Shown here in pieces: positions 9,131 through 16,652 of a stretch of DNA of 46,996 nt. Every line of letters begins with the position of its first letter. Position 1 is the first letter of the stretch. Position numbers and translations under genes: made by a program. The notes below the pieces were generated by a model. The model made no database searches, was not told the DNA's origin, and saw only the letters and a list, made by a program, of their open reading frames with translations. Source of the stretch: Gandjariella thermophila (GTDB lineage: Bacteria > Actinomycetota > Actinomycetes > Mycobacteriales > Pseudonocardiaceae); NCBI RefSeq assembly GCF_005405885.1, contig NZ_BJFL01000010.1, positions 1-46,996 of the forward strand. Direction: 5' to 3'.

Positions 9131-9315
9131 GCTCTCTCCTCCTGGTCGTCGCGGAGCCTGGGTCGTCGAGCAACGGAGTCATCGCAGTGTGGACAAGCGC
9201 CGGGTCGGGGACAAGCGGCAGGTGCTCGGCCCGTGGCGGGTACCTCGCCCGGAGGCCCGCCGCGGGCTCGTCGTGTCGGGTCCGTCCGGTTCGGGGCGAA
9301 CCGCACGGGCGGCGC

Positions 9316-9636
9316 TCACAGGTACAGGCCGGTACCGTGCTCGGTCCGCTCGGTGGCCACCGCGTGCAGGTCCCGCTCCCGCATCACCAGGTACGCCTGA
9401 CCCTGCACCTCGACTTCGAGCGGGTCCTCGGGGTTGAACAGCACTCGGTCGCCGACCTTGACGTGCCGCACGCTGGTGCCGGCGCCGACCACGTCTCCCC
9501 ATGCCAGCCGCCGGGCCACCTGGGCCGTGGCCGGAATGACGATCCCGCCGCTGCTGCGCCGCTCCCCCTCCTCGGGCGAGACCCTGAGCATGACGCGGTC
9601 ATGCAGCATCTGGATCTCTAGCTTGACATCGGGCAC
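9316..9636 (-). CDS. GroES-like co-chaperonin domain protein
   Basis: The 106-residue protein has a Cpn10 pattern: IQMLHDRVMLRVSPEEGERR at the N-terminus, a GGIVIPATAQ stretch where GroES has its mobile loop, then WGDVVGAGTSVRHVKVGDRVLF. It is not linked to groEL and is divergent from canonical GroES, so it is a paralogue of unknown partner. The GTG start has TAGACT 6 bases upstream on the minus strand and no ribosome site, suggesting a leaderless mRNA. It lies upstream of, and on the same strand as, the VanW gene but 185 bases apart. Confidence 0.8.
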   Translation of the reverse strand: MPDVKLEIQMLHDRVMLRVSPEEGERRSSGGIVIPATAQVARRLAWGDVVGAGTSVRHVKVGDRVLFNPEDPLEVEVQGQAYLVMRERDLHAVATERTEHGTGLYL

Positions 9637-9642
9637 TGGCCG

Positions 9643-9648
9643 AGTCTA
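9643..9648 (-). promoter_or_regulatory. -10 box TAGACT for a leaderless groES-like transcript
   Basis: On the minus strand TAGACT is followed by 6 bases and the GTG start at 9636. It matches the TANNNT actinobacterial -10 consensus exactly. Confidence 0.55.
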
Positions 9649-9695
9649 CGGCCCCGGTCACCGGGTTCAGTGACACGGGTGGGACAAACCGGACG

Positions 9696-10240
9696 TCACT
9701 CCGGCACGCCGTCGATACCGCCCATGACCAGCGGCAACCGTCGTACCCCTCGCTCGGTGACGCGCACCGGGACACCCCAGTCCTTGCGGACCACCCGGCA
9801 CACCGGGTGCGCCACCGAGGGGTCGTCGTCGCAGCTCACGGCCTGGGCGACGACATGAAGCACGCCGCCCAGCACGGCGCCGGCGAGCACCCGGCCACGT
9901 CGCAGGGGCTGGTCAGGTCCACCTCCAGCGCCGTCCCGCCACTGCCGGTACCGGTCACGGTCCGCACCCGACCGTCCGCCAGCCGCACCCCGCGTAGCAG
10001 GTGGTTCGCCGTGTCCGCGACCACCGCGTCGTAGCCGACCGCGGCGGCCACCTCGGGCGGCAGCAGGGCCAGCCCACCGGGTTCGGCGAAGCTGGCCGAC
10101 GCCGGCCCGCCGTCGGAGCGGCCGCGCTCACCGCTGACGATCCGGCGCAGCACGGTCTCCGCGTCGGCGGCCCGCTCGACCAGCGAGTGGTGCGCCGAGT
10201 CGGCGACCGGCCCGCGCACCCGGACGCGCCGCGTCGACAT
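9696..10240 (-). pseudogene. Remnant of an NHL-repeat (thioredoxin-like) protein
   Basis: Minus-strand translation gives NHL-repeat sequence in one frame (VADSAHHSLVERAADAETVL, then GLALLPPEVAAAVGYDAVVA, then ANHLLRGVRLADGRVRT) that runs to ALEVDLTSPCDVAG and then ends at a stop near 9836. The sequence DDDPSVAHPVCRVV, then DWGVPVRVT, then RRLPLVMGG is typical of the extreme C-terminus of the same family but lies in a different frame (9890-9696). The family is normally around 600 residues, so the N-terminal thioredoxin-like half and several middle repeats are missing. Large deletions plus a frameshift explain this best. Confidence 0.7.
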
Positions 10241-10547
10241 GGTCATACGCGGAAGCCAACACCATTCCACCCGCACGTGTTCCACATCCCCGCGTCACCG
10301 GGGGCGAACGGCCCGGAGTACCGCCGGACGGACCTCAGGACTACGCCGCGTGCAGGTCATTTGTGTCACGTGTGGCGGGGCTCACGGAAGCGCCGGGATC
10401 CATGCCAGGATGGCTTTGAGTGACTCGATGAACCGTCAGCGCCGACGGTCGACCGTCCGTCCCCAACCGGGGCGGCGGGGGACTGGCGGTGCTGCCGTGC
10501 TCGGCCGTCACAAGCGGCCGACCGGCGTTGACACAAGGAGAAGGCCC
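10241..10547. other. Leader/promoter region of the bkd operon
   Basis: No gene is evident. A weak Crp-like dyad TGTGG-N6-TCACG lies at 10371-10386. AAGGAG at 10535-10540 is the ribosome site of the first bkd gene. An in-frame open extension of the bkdA frame back to 10239 lacks a start with a ribosome site and reads as low-complexity Arg-rich sequence. Confidence 0.4.
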
Positions 10548-11753
10548 ATGTCGTCCCCGGAGCAATGGACGCCTGAAAGGCCGGCCGGCACCCCAGCCGC
10601 GACCGCCGCCTCACCTACCGCGGAGCAGGTGATCGCTGGATTGCGCGCCACGAGCGAAGGCGGTGCCGACCTGGTACAGCTACTGACCCCCGAAGGCGAG
10701 CGGGTATCCCACCCCGACTTCGACATCGAGATCACCGCGGAGGAGCTGCGCGGGCTGTACCGGGACATGGTCCTGGTGCGCCGGGCGGACCGCGAGGGAA
10801 ACGCGTTGCAGCGGCAGGGGCAGCTCGGCATCTGGGTGCCGCTGCTCGGCCAGGAGGCCGCGCAGATCGGCGCCGGACGGGCGATGCGGCCGCAGGACAT
10901 GGCGTTCCCCAGCTACCGCGAGCACGGTGTGGCGTGGTGCAAGGGTGTGCAGCCAACCGAACTGCTCGGCATCTTCCGCGGCACCGACCACGGCAGCTGG
11001 GACCCACTGGAGAAACGGTTCCACCTCTACACCATCGTCATCGGCAACCAGTGCCTGAACGCGGCCGGCTACGCGATGGGGCAGAAGTTCGACGGCAAGG
11101 TCGGTGACGACGACGGCGAGGCCACCATCGTCTTCTTCGGCGACGGCGCGACCAGCCAGGGCGACGTGCACGAGTCGATGGTGTGGTCCGCGGTGTACGA
11201 CGCGCCGCTGGTGCTGTTCTGCCAGAACAACCAGTGGGCCATCTCCGAGCCGACCGAGCGGCAGAGCCGGCTTCCGCTGTACCACCGGGCCCGCGGCTAC
11301 GGCTTCCCCGGCATCCGGGTGGACGGCAACGACGTGCTGGCCTGCCTGGCGGTCACCCGCTGGGCGCTGGACGAGTGCCGGCACGGCAACGGTCCGGTGC
11401 TGATCGAGGCGTTCACGTACCGGATGGACGCGCACACCACCTCCGACGACCCGACCCGGTACCGGCTCTCCGACGAGCTGGAGGCGTGGAAGCTCAAGGA
11501 CCCGATCGAGCGGGTGCGGGTGCACCTGGTCCGGCAGCAGTGGGCGGATACCGCCTTCTTCGACGAGGTGCAGGCCGAGGCCGACCAGCTTGCCGCCGAG
11601 CTGCGGGACTTCTGCCTGAACATGCCGGATCCACCGGCGAAGCGGATCTTCTCCGAGGTGTACGCGGAACCCAGCCCGGTGCTGGACGCCCAGCGGGACG
11701 AGTTCCTCGAGTACCTCAGCGGGTTCGAGACCACGGTGGGGGGTGGGCACTGA
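10548..11753 (+). CDS. bkdA: Branched-chain 2-oxoacid dehydrogenase E1 alpha subunit
   Basis: The 401-residue subunit binds thiamine diphosphate through GDG (198-200) and NN (227-228) in the motif FFGDGATSQGDVHESMVWSA. It keeps the GIWVPLLGQEAAQIGAGRAM and YRMDAHTTSDDPTRY signatures of 2-oxoacid dehydrogenase E1 alpha. With E1 beta it decarboxylates branched-chain 2-oxo acids (from Val, Leu, Ile) or pyruvate and transfers the acyl group to lipoyl-E2. The ATG at 10548 has AAGGAG 7 bases upstream. The stop overlaps the start of bkdB by one base (TGATG). Assignment to bkd rather than pdh rests on the E1 alpha/beta/single-lipoyl E2 set typical of actinobacterial bkdABC; no E3 is present here. Confidence 0.9.
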   Translation: MSSPEQWTPERPAGTPAATAASPTAEQVIAGLRATSEGGADLVQLLTPEGERVSHPDFDIEITAEELRGLYRDMVLVRRADREGNALQRQGQLGIWVPLLGQEAAQIGAGRAMRPQDMAFPSYREHGVAWCKGVQPTELLGIFRGTDHGSWDPLEKRFHLYTIVIGNQCLNAAGYAMGQKFDGKVGDDDGEATIVFFGDGATSQGDVHESMVWSAVYDAPLVLFCQNNQWAISEPTERQSRLPLYHRARGYGFPGIRVDGNDVLACLAVTRWALDECRHGNGPVLIEAFTYRMDAHTTSDDPTRYRLSDELEAWKLKDPIERVRVHLVRQQWADTAFFDEVQAEADQLAAELRDFCLNMPDPPAKRIFSEVYAEPSPVLDAQRDEFLEYLSGFETTVGGGH

Positions 11754-12772
11754 TGGCCGCCCCGACCATGCACCGGCCGACCACGGCGACGTCGTCCACC
11801 CAGACGATCACGCTGGCCAAGGGCCTGAACATGGGCCTGCGCGCGGCGATGGAACGCGACCCGCGGGTCATCGTGATGGGGGAGGACGTCGGCCGGCTCG
11901 GCGGCGTCTTCCGGATCACCGACGGGCTGCAGAAGGACTTCGGCGAGCAGCGGGTGCTGGACACCCCGCTGGCCGAGTCCGGGATCATCGGCACCGCGAT
12001 CGGCCTGGCCATCCGCGGGTACCGCCCGGTGTGCGAGATCCAGTTCGACGGGTTCGTCTTCCCCGGCTTCGACCAGCTGGTCAGCCAGCTCGCCAAGCTG
12101 CACTACCGCAGCCAGGGCAAGGTGAAGGTGCCGGTGGTGGTGCGCATCCCGTTCGGAGGCGGGATCGGCGCGGTGGAGCACCACTCGGAGTCGCCCGAGT
12201 CCTACTTCGCGCACACCGCCGGGTTGAAGGTGGTGGCCTGCTCGAACCCGGTGGACGCGTACTGGATGATCCAGCAGGCCATCGCCACCGACGACCCGGT
12301 GATCTTCTTCGAGCCCAAGCGGCGGTACTGGGAGAAGGCGGAGCTGGACCCGACCGCCAGGCCGGAACCCCTGCACACCTCCCGGGTACTGCGGCGGGGC
12401 AGCGCGGCGACGGTGGCCTGCTACGGGCCGATGGTGCGGACCTGCCTGGACGCGGCGGCGGCGGGCGCCGAGGATGGGATCGACCTGGAGGTCATCGACC
12501 TGCGCACGCTGTCCCCGCTGGACCTGGGGCCGGTGTTCGAGTCGGTGCGGCACACCGGCCGGCTGGTCATGGTGAGTGAGGCGCCGAGCGAGTCCTCGAT
12601 CGCCGCCGAGGTGGCCGCCCGGGTGCAGCAGGAGTGCTTCTACTCGCTAGAGGCCCCGGTGCTCCGGGTCACCGGCTTCGACACCCCCTACCCGCCGTCG
12701 AAGCTGGAGGAGGAGTTCCTCCCCGACCTCGACCGGGTGCTGCACGCCGTCGACCGCGCGCTGGCCTGGTGA
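11753..12772 (+). CDS. bkdB: Branched-chain 2-oxoacid dehydrogenase E1 beta subunit
   Basis: The 339-residue product has the transketolase pyrimidine-binding domain (ALNMGL-like start, VIVMGEDVGRLGGVFRIT, DTPLAESGIIGTAIGLAIRG) and the C-terminal transketolase domain (IDLEVIDLRTLSPLDLGPV). It also has the heterotetramer contacts HHSESPESYFAHTAGLKVV. It pairs with the E1 alpha subunit to form the ThDP active sites at subunit interfaces. Start ATG at 11753 overlaps the bkdA stop, so translation is coupled. The residues before TITLAKGLNMG (about 18) are Thr/Ser-rich and look disordered. Confidence 0.93.
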   Translation: MAAPTMHRPTTATSSTQTITLAKGLNMGLRAAMERDPRVIVMGEDVGRLGGVFRITDGLQKDFGEQRVLDTPLAESGIIGTAIGLAIRGYRPVCEIQFDGFVFPGFDQLVSQLAKLHYRSQGKVKVPVVVRIPFGGGIGAVEHHSESPESYFAHTAGLKVVACSNPVDAYWMIQQAIATDDPVIFFEPKRRYWEKAELDPTARPEPLHTSRVLRRGSAATVACYGPMVRTCLDAAAAGAEDGIDLEVIDLRTLSPLDLGPVFESVRHTGRLVMVSEAPSESSIAAEVAARVQQECFYSLEAPVLRVTGFDTPYPPSKLEEEFLPDLDRVLHAVDRALAW

Positions 12773-12787
12773 GGGGGAGGTCCGAGG

Positions 12788-14149
12788 ATGCCGCAGTTCA
12801 AGCACTTCCCCCTGCCCGACGTCGGTGAGGGGCTGACCGAGGCCGAGGTGCTGGCCTGGCACGTCAAGCCGGGCGACACGGTCAGCGTGAACCAGGTGAT
12901 CATCGAGATCGAGACCGCCAAGGCCGCGGTGGAGCTGCCCTGCCCGTACGCGGGTGTGGTCAGCGAACTGCTGGTCGAGCCGGGGCAGACGGTGGAGGTC
13001 GGTACGCCGATCATCAGCATCGACGTCGACCCCGGCGGTGCCGCACCGGCCACACCGGACACGTCGGGCGCGGCGGCGGAACCGGCGCGGAACAACGGCA
13101 CGGCCGGCAAGATCGGCGAGGAGACCGAGGGCGGCCGGATCGCCACCCTGGTCGGCTACGGGCCGCGCTCCGGCGCGGCGAAGCGTCGCCCGCGCAAGCC
13201 GGCCGCGGTGGCGACCGCCCCGGCCGGGCAGGCACCCGCCGAGCCGCCGCAACCCAGGCAGCCCGCGGCTGCCGAGCCGAGGGCGCTGGTGCCGCTGGCC
13301 AAGCCCCCGGTGCGCAAGCTGGCCCGGGATCTCGGCGTGGACCTGCGCGCGCTGCACGGGTCCGGGCCGCACGGCGTGATCACCCGCGAGGACGTCAGCC
13401 AGGCGGCCAGCCAACCCGCGGTCGCCGAGCCGGCCGGCGACGACACGGCCAGCCGGGAGCGGCGGGTGCCGATCCGCGGGGTGCGCCGGGCCACCGCGCA
13501 GGCCATGGTGGACAGCGCCTTCACCGCGCCGCACGTCACCGAGTTCCTCACCGTGGACGTGACCCCGATGATGGAGCTGCGGGAGCGGCTGAAGGTCAGG
13601 TCCGAGTTCGCCGGCGTCAAGCTGACCCCGCTGGCGTTCGCGGCCAAGGCGGTGTGCCTGGCCGTCCGGCGCACCCCGGACGTCAACGCCACCTGGGACG
13701 AGGACGCGGGCGAGATCGTCTACAAGGATTACGTGCACCTGGGCATCGCGGCCGCCACGCCACGCGGGTTGGTGGTACCCAAGGTCCGGGACGCCGACCG
13801 CATGTCGCTGCGGGAGCTGGCCGTGGCGCTGGACGAGCTGACCACGACGGCCCGGGACGGCAAGACGCCGCCCGCGGACATGGTCGGCGGCACGTTCACC
13901 ATCACCAACGTCGGGGTGTTCGGCGTGGACACCGGCACGCCGATCATCAATCCCGGCGAGTCGGCGATCCTGGCGCTCGGCGCGATCCGGGACATGCCGT
14001 GGGTGGTGGACGGCCAGATCGTGCCGCGCAAGGTCTGCCAGCTCGCGCTGAGCTTCGACCACCGGGTGGTGGACGGGCAGCAGGGCTCGCAGTTCCTCGC
14101 CGACGTCGGTGCGCTGCTCGCCGACCCGGCGGTGGCGCTGACCTACTGA
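12788..14149 (+). CDS. bkdC: Dihydrolipoamide acyltransferase (E2) of the branched-chain complex
   Basis: The 453-residue protein has one lipoyl domain with the modified lysine K45 in EIETAKAAVELP. A Pro/Ala-rich linker leads to the peripheral-subunit-binding domain (KLARDLGVDLRALHGSGPHG). The acyltransferase core ends with the catalytic FDHRVVDG, His425 and Asp429. It moves the acyl group from lipoamide to CoA and forms the complex core. GAGGGGGAGG lies just upstream of the ATG, 15 bases after bkdB. An extra basic insert (about residues 115-150) between linker segments is unusual. Its 3' end overlaps the convergent TetR gene by 7 bases, so no terminator fits between them. Confidence 0.92.
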   Translation: MPQFKHFPLPDVGEGLTEAEVLAWHVKPGDTVSVNQVIIEIETAKAAVELPCPYAGVVSELLVEPGQTVEVGTPIISIDVDPGGAAPATPDTSGAAAEPARNNGTAGKIGEETEGGRIATLVGYGPRSGAAKRRPRKPAAVATAPAGQAPAEPPQPRQPAAAEPRALVPLAKPPVRKLARDLGVDLRALHGSGPHGVITREDVSQAASQPAVAEPAGDDTASRERRVPIRGVRRATAQAMVDSAFTAPHVTEFLTVDVTPMMELRERLKVRSEFAGVKLTPLAFAAKAVCLAVRRTPDVNATWDEDAGEIVYKDYVHLGIAAATPRGLVVPKVRDADRMSLRELAVALDELTTTARDGKTPPADMVGGTFTITNVGVFGVDTGTPIINPGESAILALGAIRDMPWVVDGQIVPRKVCQLALSFDHRVVDGQQGSQFLADVGALLADPAVALTY

Positions 14150-14778
14150 GTCGGACGGCCGCCCGGGGCCTCGGCGCCCCGGGCGGCCGAATCCACCAGC
14201 AGCCCGGAGACCAGGGTCTGCACCGACCGCTCGGCCGCGGCCCTGGCCGCCTGCCGGTCCTCCGCCGCGGCGATCAGCAGGGCGGCCTCGATCAGCGCGC
14301 CGAGCACGATCTGCGCGAGCACCGGGACCGGCTGCGGCGCGATCACCCCCTCGTTGATCGCGCGCTCCAGCAGCGCGATGATCAGCCCGAGGCCGTGCTC
14401 CGCCTCGATCTCCCGCCAGGTCTGCCAGCCGAGCACGGCCGGCGCGTCGGTGAGCCCTATGCGCACCACCTCGGGGCGCTCGCAGGCGTCCAGGAACGCG
14501 GCCAGCCCGCGCAGCATGACCTGCCAGAGGTCGTCCTCGCCGACGATCGCCTCGGCGACCTGCTCGGTGACCTCCCGCTCGATCTCCTCGAAGACCGCGC
14601 GGAACAGCCCCTGCTTGTCCCCGTAGTGGTGGTACAGCGCGCCCCGGGTGACGCCGGCGGCGGCGACCACCTCATCCGCGGGGACGGCCGCGTAGCCGCG
14701 CTCGGCGAACAGCCGGCGGGCGTGGCCGACCAGCGCGGCCCGGGTGGCCTGGGAGCGTTCTTCCTGTCGACGTCGCAT
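14143..14778 (-). CDS. TetR-family transcriptional regulator
   Basis: The 211-residue product has the N-terminal TetR helix-turn-helix: LFAERGYAAVPADEVVAAAG followed by VTRGALYHHYGDKQGLF. A helical ligand domain with the common TetR_C pattern (QVMLRGLAAFLDACERPEV, ALIEAALLIAAAED) follows. It starts 7 bases after the alpha/beta hydrolase stop on the same strand, so the two form an operon. Target and ligand are unknown; the hydrolase promoter is the natural candidate. Confidence 0.9.
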   Translation of the reverse strand: MRRRQEERSQATRAALVGHARRLFAERGYAAVPADEVVAAAGVTRGALYHHYGDKQGLFRAVFEEIEREVTEQVAEAIVGEDDLWQVMLRGLAAFLDACERPEVVRIGLTDAPAVLGWQTWREIEAEHGLGLIIALLERAINEGVIAPQPVPVLAQIVLGALIEAALLIAAAEDRQAARAAAERSVQTLVSGLLVDSAARGAEAPGGRPTQ

Positions 14779-14785
14779 CGCGGGA

Positions 14786-15661
14786 TCAGTGTCCCGCGCG
14801 CGTTCCCTCCCGGGCGAAGTCCACCACCAATTCGGCCAGCCGCTCGGGCTGGTCCTCGGGGACGAAGGTGCGAGAGCCCGGCACCAGCGCGGTGCGCGCG
14901 GCGGGCAGCCGCTCGGCCAGCCGGTGCGCCAGCGACACCGGGAACAGCCGGTCCTCGGTGGCCCAGGCGAGCAGCACCGGCCGGCGGAAGGCCGGCAGCG
15001 CCTCCGCGGCGGCCAGCGTGTACCTCCGGTGCACCGCGCGCACGAAGCGGCGCAGGTCGTCCCGCACGGCGGCGGAACGGCGGCTCGGCAGGACGAACGA
15101 GTCCAGGATCTCCGGCGGGAGGGGCCGCATGGTCAGCCAGCCGTAGGCGATCGGCAGGCGCTGGACCCACCGGCTGCGCAGCGCCTGGACCAGCAGCCAC
15201 GCCGAGCCGGGTAGCGCGGCCAGCGGCGGCAGGTAGCGCAGCACCGGCGGCGGGAAGAAGTACTCGAAGCTGTCGCAGGACGTGAGCACCACCCGGGCCA
15301 GCCGCTCCGGCCGCCGGGCCAGCACGATCTGGGTGAGCGCGCCGCCGGTGTCGTTGGCCACCAGGGTGACCCCGCGCAGGTCCAGCGCGTTGAGCAGGTC
15401 GGCGATCAGGTCGGCCACGCCGGGCGGGGACAGGTCCGCGCCCGGCACCGGCAGCTCGTGCGCGCCGAGCGGCCAGTCCGGGGCGATGCACCGGTACCCG
15501 GCCTCGGCGACCCGGGGGACGACGTTGCGCCACAGGTCGGCGTTGGCCATCAGGCCGTGCACGAACACCACCGGGGGACCCTCGCCCCGGTCCCGGTACC
15601 GCAGCCGACCCCGCGGGAGGTCGATCTCCTGCTGGGCACCCAACGATTCGCTGATGGCCAT
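14786..15661 (-). CDS. Alpha/beta hydrolase
   Basis: The 291-residue protein has the alpha/beta-hydrolase oxyanion segment VVFVHGLMANADLWR and a nucleophile elbow VANDTGGAL, where the nucleophile position is Asp, as in haloalkane and fluoroacetate dehalogenases and epoxide hydrolases. The acid-loop segment is WATEDRLFPV. At the C-terminus, where the catalytic His is expected, the sequence is GSRTFVPEDQPERLAEL with no His. The start at 15661 is preceded by GAGGAGG; an upstream in-frame start at 15703 lies inside the operator. Activity is uncertain because of the missing His, though I recall related actinobacterial proteins with a similar ending. Confidence 0.85.
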   Translation of the reverse strand: MAISESLGAQQEIDLPRGRLRYRDRGEGPPVVFVHGLMANADLWRNVVPRVAEAGYRCIAPDWPLGAHELPVPGADLSPPGVADLIADLLNALDLRGVTLVANDTGGALTQIVLARRPERLARVVLTSCDSFEYFFPPPVLRYLPPLAALPGSAWLLVQALRSRWVQRLPIAYGWLTMRPLPPEILDSFVLPSRRSAAVRDDLRRFVRAVHRRYTLAAAEALPAFRRPVLLAWATEDRLFPVSLAHRLAERLPAARTALVPGSRTFVPEDQPERLAELVVDFAREGTRAGH

Positions 15662-15695
15662 GGCGACCTCCTCGGTCGGAGACCACCTCACAGAA

Positions 15696-15716
15696 ACATA
15701 CATGCGGTACGTATGT
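15696..15716. promoter_or_regulatory. TetR-type operator between divergent hydrolase and TetR genes
   Basis: A 21-bp imperfect palindrome has outer arms ACATAC and GTATGT and partly symmetric inner bases. It sits in the 137-base divergent gap, 35 bases from the hydrolase start. Size and position are typical for a TetR dimer site; either of the two TetR genes nearby could use it. Confidence 0.7.
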
Positions 15717-15798
15717 CAATGCCGAAGTCCTTACCGGGGAGTAGGTTGGGGAAGCCGGGCACGGACCGCCCGGGCTCTCCTTCTCGCCAGGGGGTGAC

Positions 15799-16473
15799 AT
15801 GCACGCTGAGGAGCCGCCGAGAGCGGCACGGGCCAAGCGGCTGCCGCGCGCGGTGCGCGAGCGGCAGATCCTGGACGCGGCGGTCGCGGTGTTCGCTCGG
15901 CACGGCTTCCACACCGCCTCGATGGACGAGATCTCCGAGGTGGCCGGCATCTCCAAGCCGATGCTCTACGCGTACCTGGGGTCCAAGGAGGACCTGTACG
16001 TGGCGTGCCTGCGGCGCGAGGGCGAGCGGCTGATGGCCGCGATCGAGGCCGGGGCCGATCCGGCGGCCCCGCCGGACGTTCAGCTCTGGCGCGGCCTGCG
16101 GGCGTTCTTCGGCTTCGTCGCCGAGCACGCGGACGGCTGGCGGGTGCTGCACCAGCCGGCCAGCGCGGCGGGTGGCCAGTTCGCCGGCGAGTTGGCCGCG
16201 CTGCGTGGCCGGATGATCGGCCTGGTCGGTAGGTTGCTGGTGCGCGCGGTGAGCAACGGGAACGTGGCGGCGGGCATCGGCGCGGCGACCCGCCGCGACA
16301 CGGACGGCTTGGCCGCGGCACTGGTGGGCGCCGGGGAGTCGATGGCCGACTGGTGGCTGGCGCACCCCGACGAGCCGGTGGGCGTGGTGGCCAGCCGGCT
16401 GATGAACCTGGCCTGGATGGGCTTCGGCGACCTGGTGGAGGGCCGCATGTGGGTGCCGCCGCACAAGCGCTGA
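15799..16473 (+). CDS. TetR-family transcriptional regulator
   Basis: The 224-residue protein has RQILDAAVAVFARHGFHTAS followed by the helix-turn-helix MDEISEVAGISKPMLYAYLG, then a helical ligand-binding domain. AGGGGGTG precedes the ATG. It is divergent from the alpha/beta hydrolase-TetR operon, with a palindrome between them. The KPMLYAYLGSKEDLYVACLR stretch recalls regulators of lipid or fatty-acid genes, but the ligand cannot be read from sequence. Confidence 0.9.
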   Translation: MHAEEPPRAARAKRLPRAVRERQILDAAVAVFARHGFHTASMDEISEVAGISKPMLYAYLGSKEDLYVACLRREGERLMAAIEAGADPAAPPDVQLWRGLRAFFGFVAEHADGWRVLHQPASAAGGQFAGELAALRGRMIGLVGRLLVRAVSNGNVAAGIGAATRRDTDGLAAALVGAGESMADWWLAHPDEPVGVVASRLMNLAWMGFGDLVEGRMWVPPHKR

Positions 16474-16504
16474 GCCGCACGCCTCGTCGAGGTTTTCTCG
16501 CGCC

Positions 16505-16524
16505 GTCTAGCCGATGATCTAGAC
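16505..16524. repeat. Perfect inverted repeat GTCTAG-N8-CTAGAC upstream of the AAA ATPase
   Basis: The arms GTCTAG (16505-16510) and CTAGAC (16519-16524) flank CCGATGAT. CTAG is rare in GC-rich actinobacterial DNA, so two copies in a dyad are noteworthy. It lies 117 bases before the -10 box of the ATPase gene and after the TetR stop; operator or terminator are both possible, but no T-tract follows. Confidence 0.5.
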
Positions 16525-16640
16525 CGGCGAATAAACCCGCATCCGTGGTCCGCACCAGCCGGTGCCCCGTCCGGAGTAGTGATCCGCGACACGCCATCGC
16601 GCCTTCTCGCTCAATATCGGGTTCACGCTAGAGAGCCGGA

Positions 16641-16646
16641 TACGGT
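16641..16646 (+). promoter_or_regulatory. -10 box TACGGT for a leaderless AAA ATPase transcript
   Basis: TACGGT is followed by 6 bases and the GTG at 16653 with no ribosome site between. It fits the TANNNT consensus. Confidence 0.5.
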
Positions 16647-16652
16647 GCGATC

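Noticed and set aside
12647-14062. A long minus-strand frame antisense to bkdC
   Set aside because: His/Gly/Arg-rich shadow of a well-supported E2 gene.
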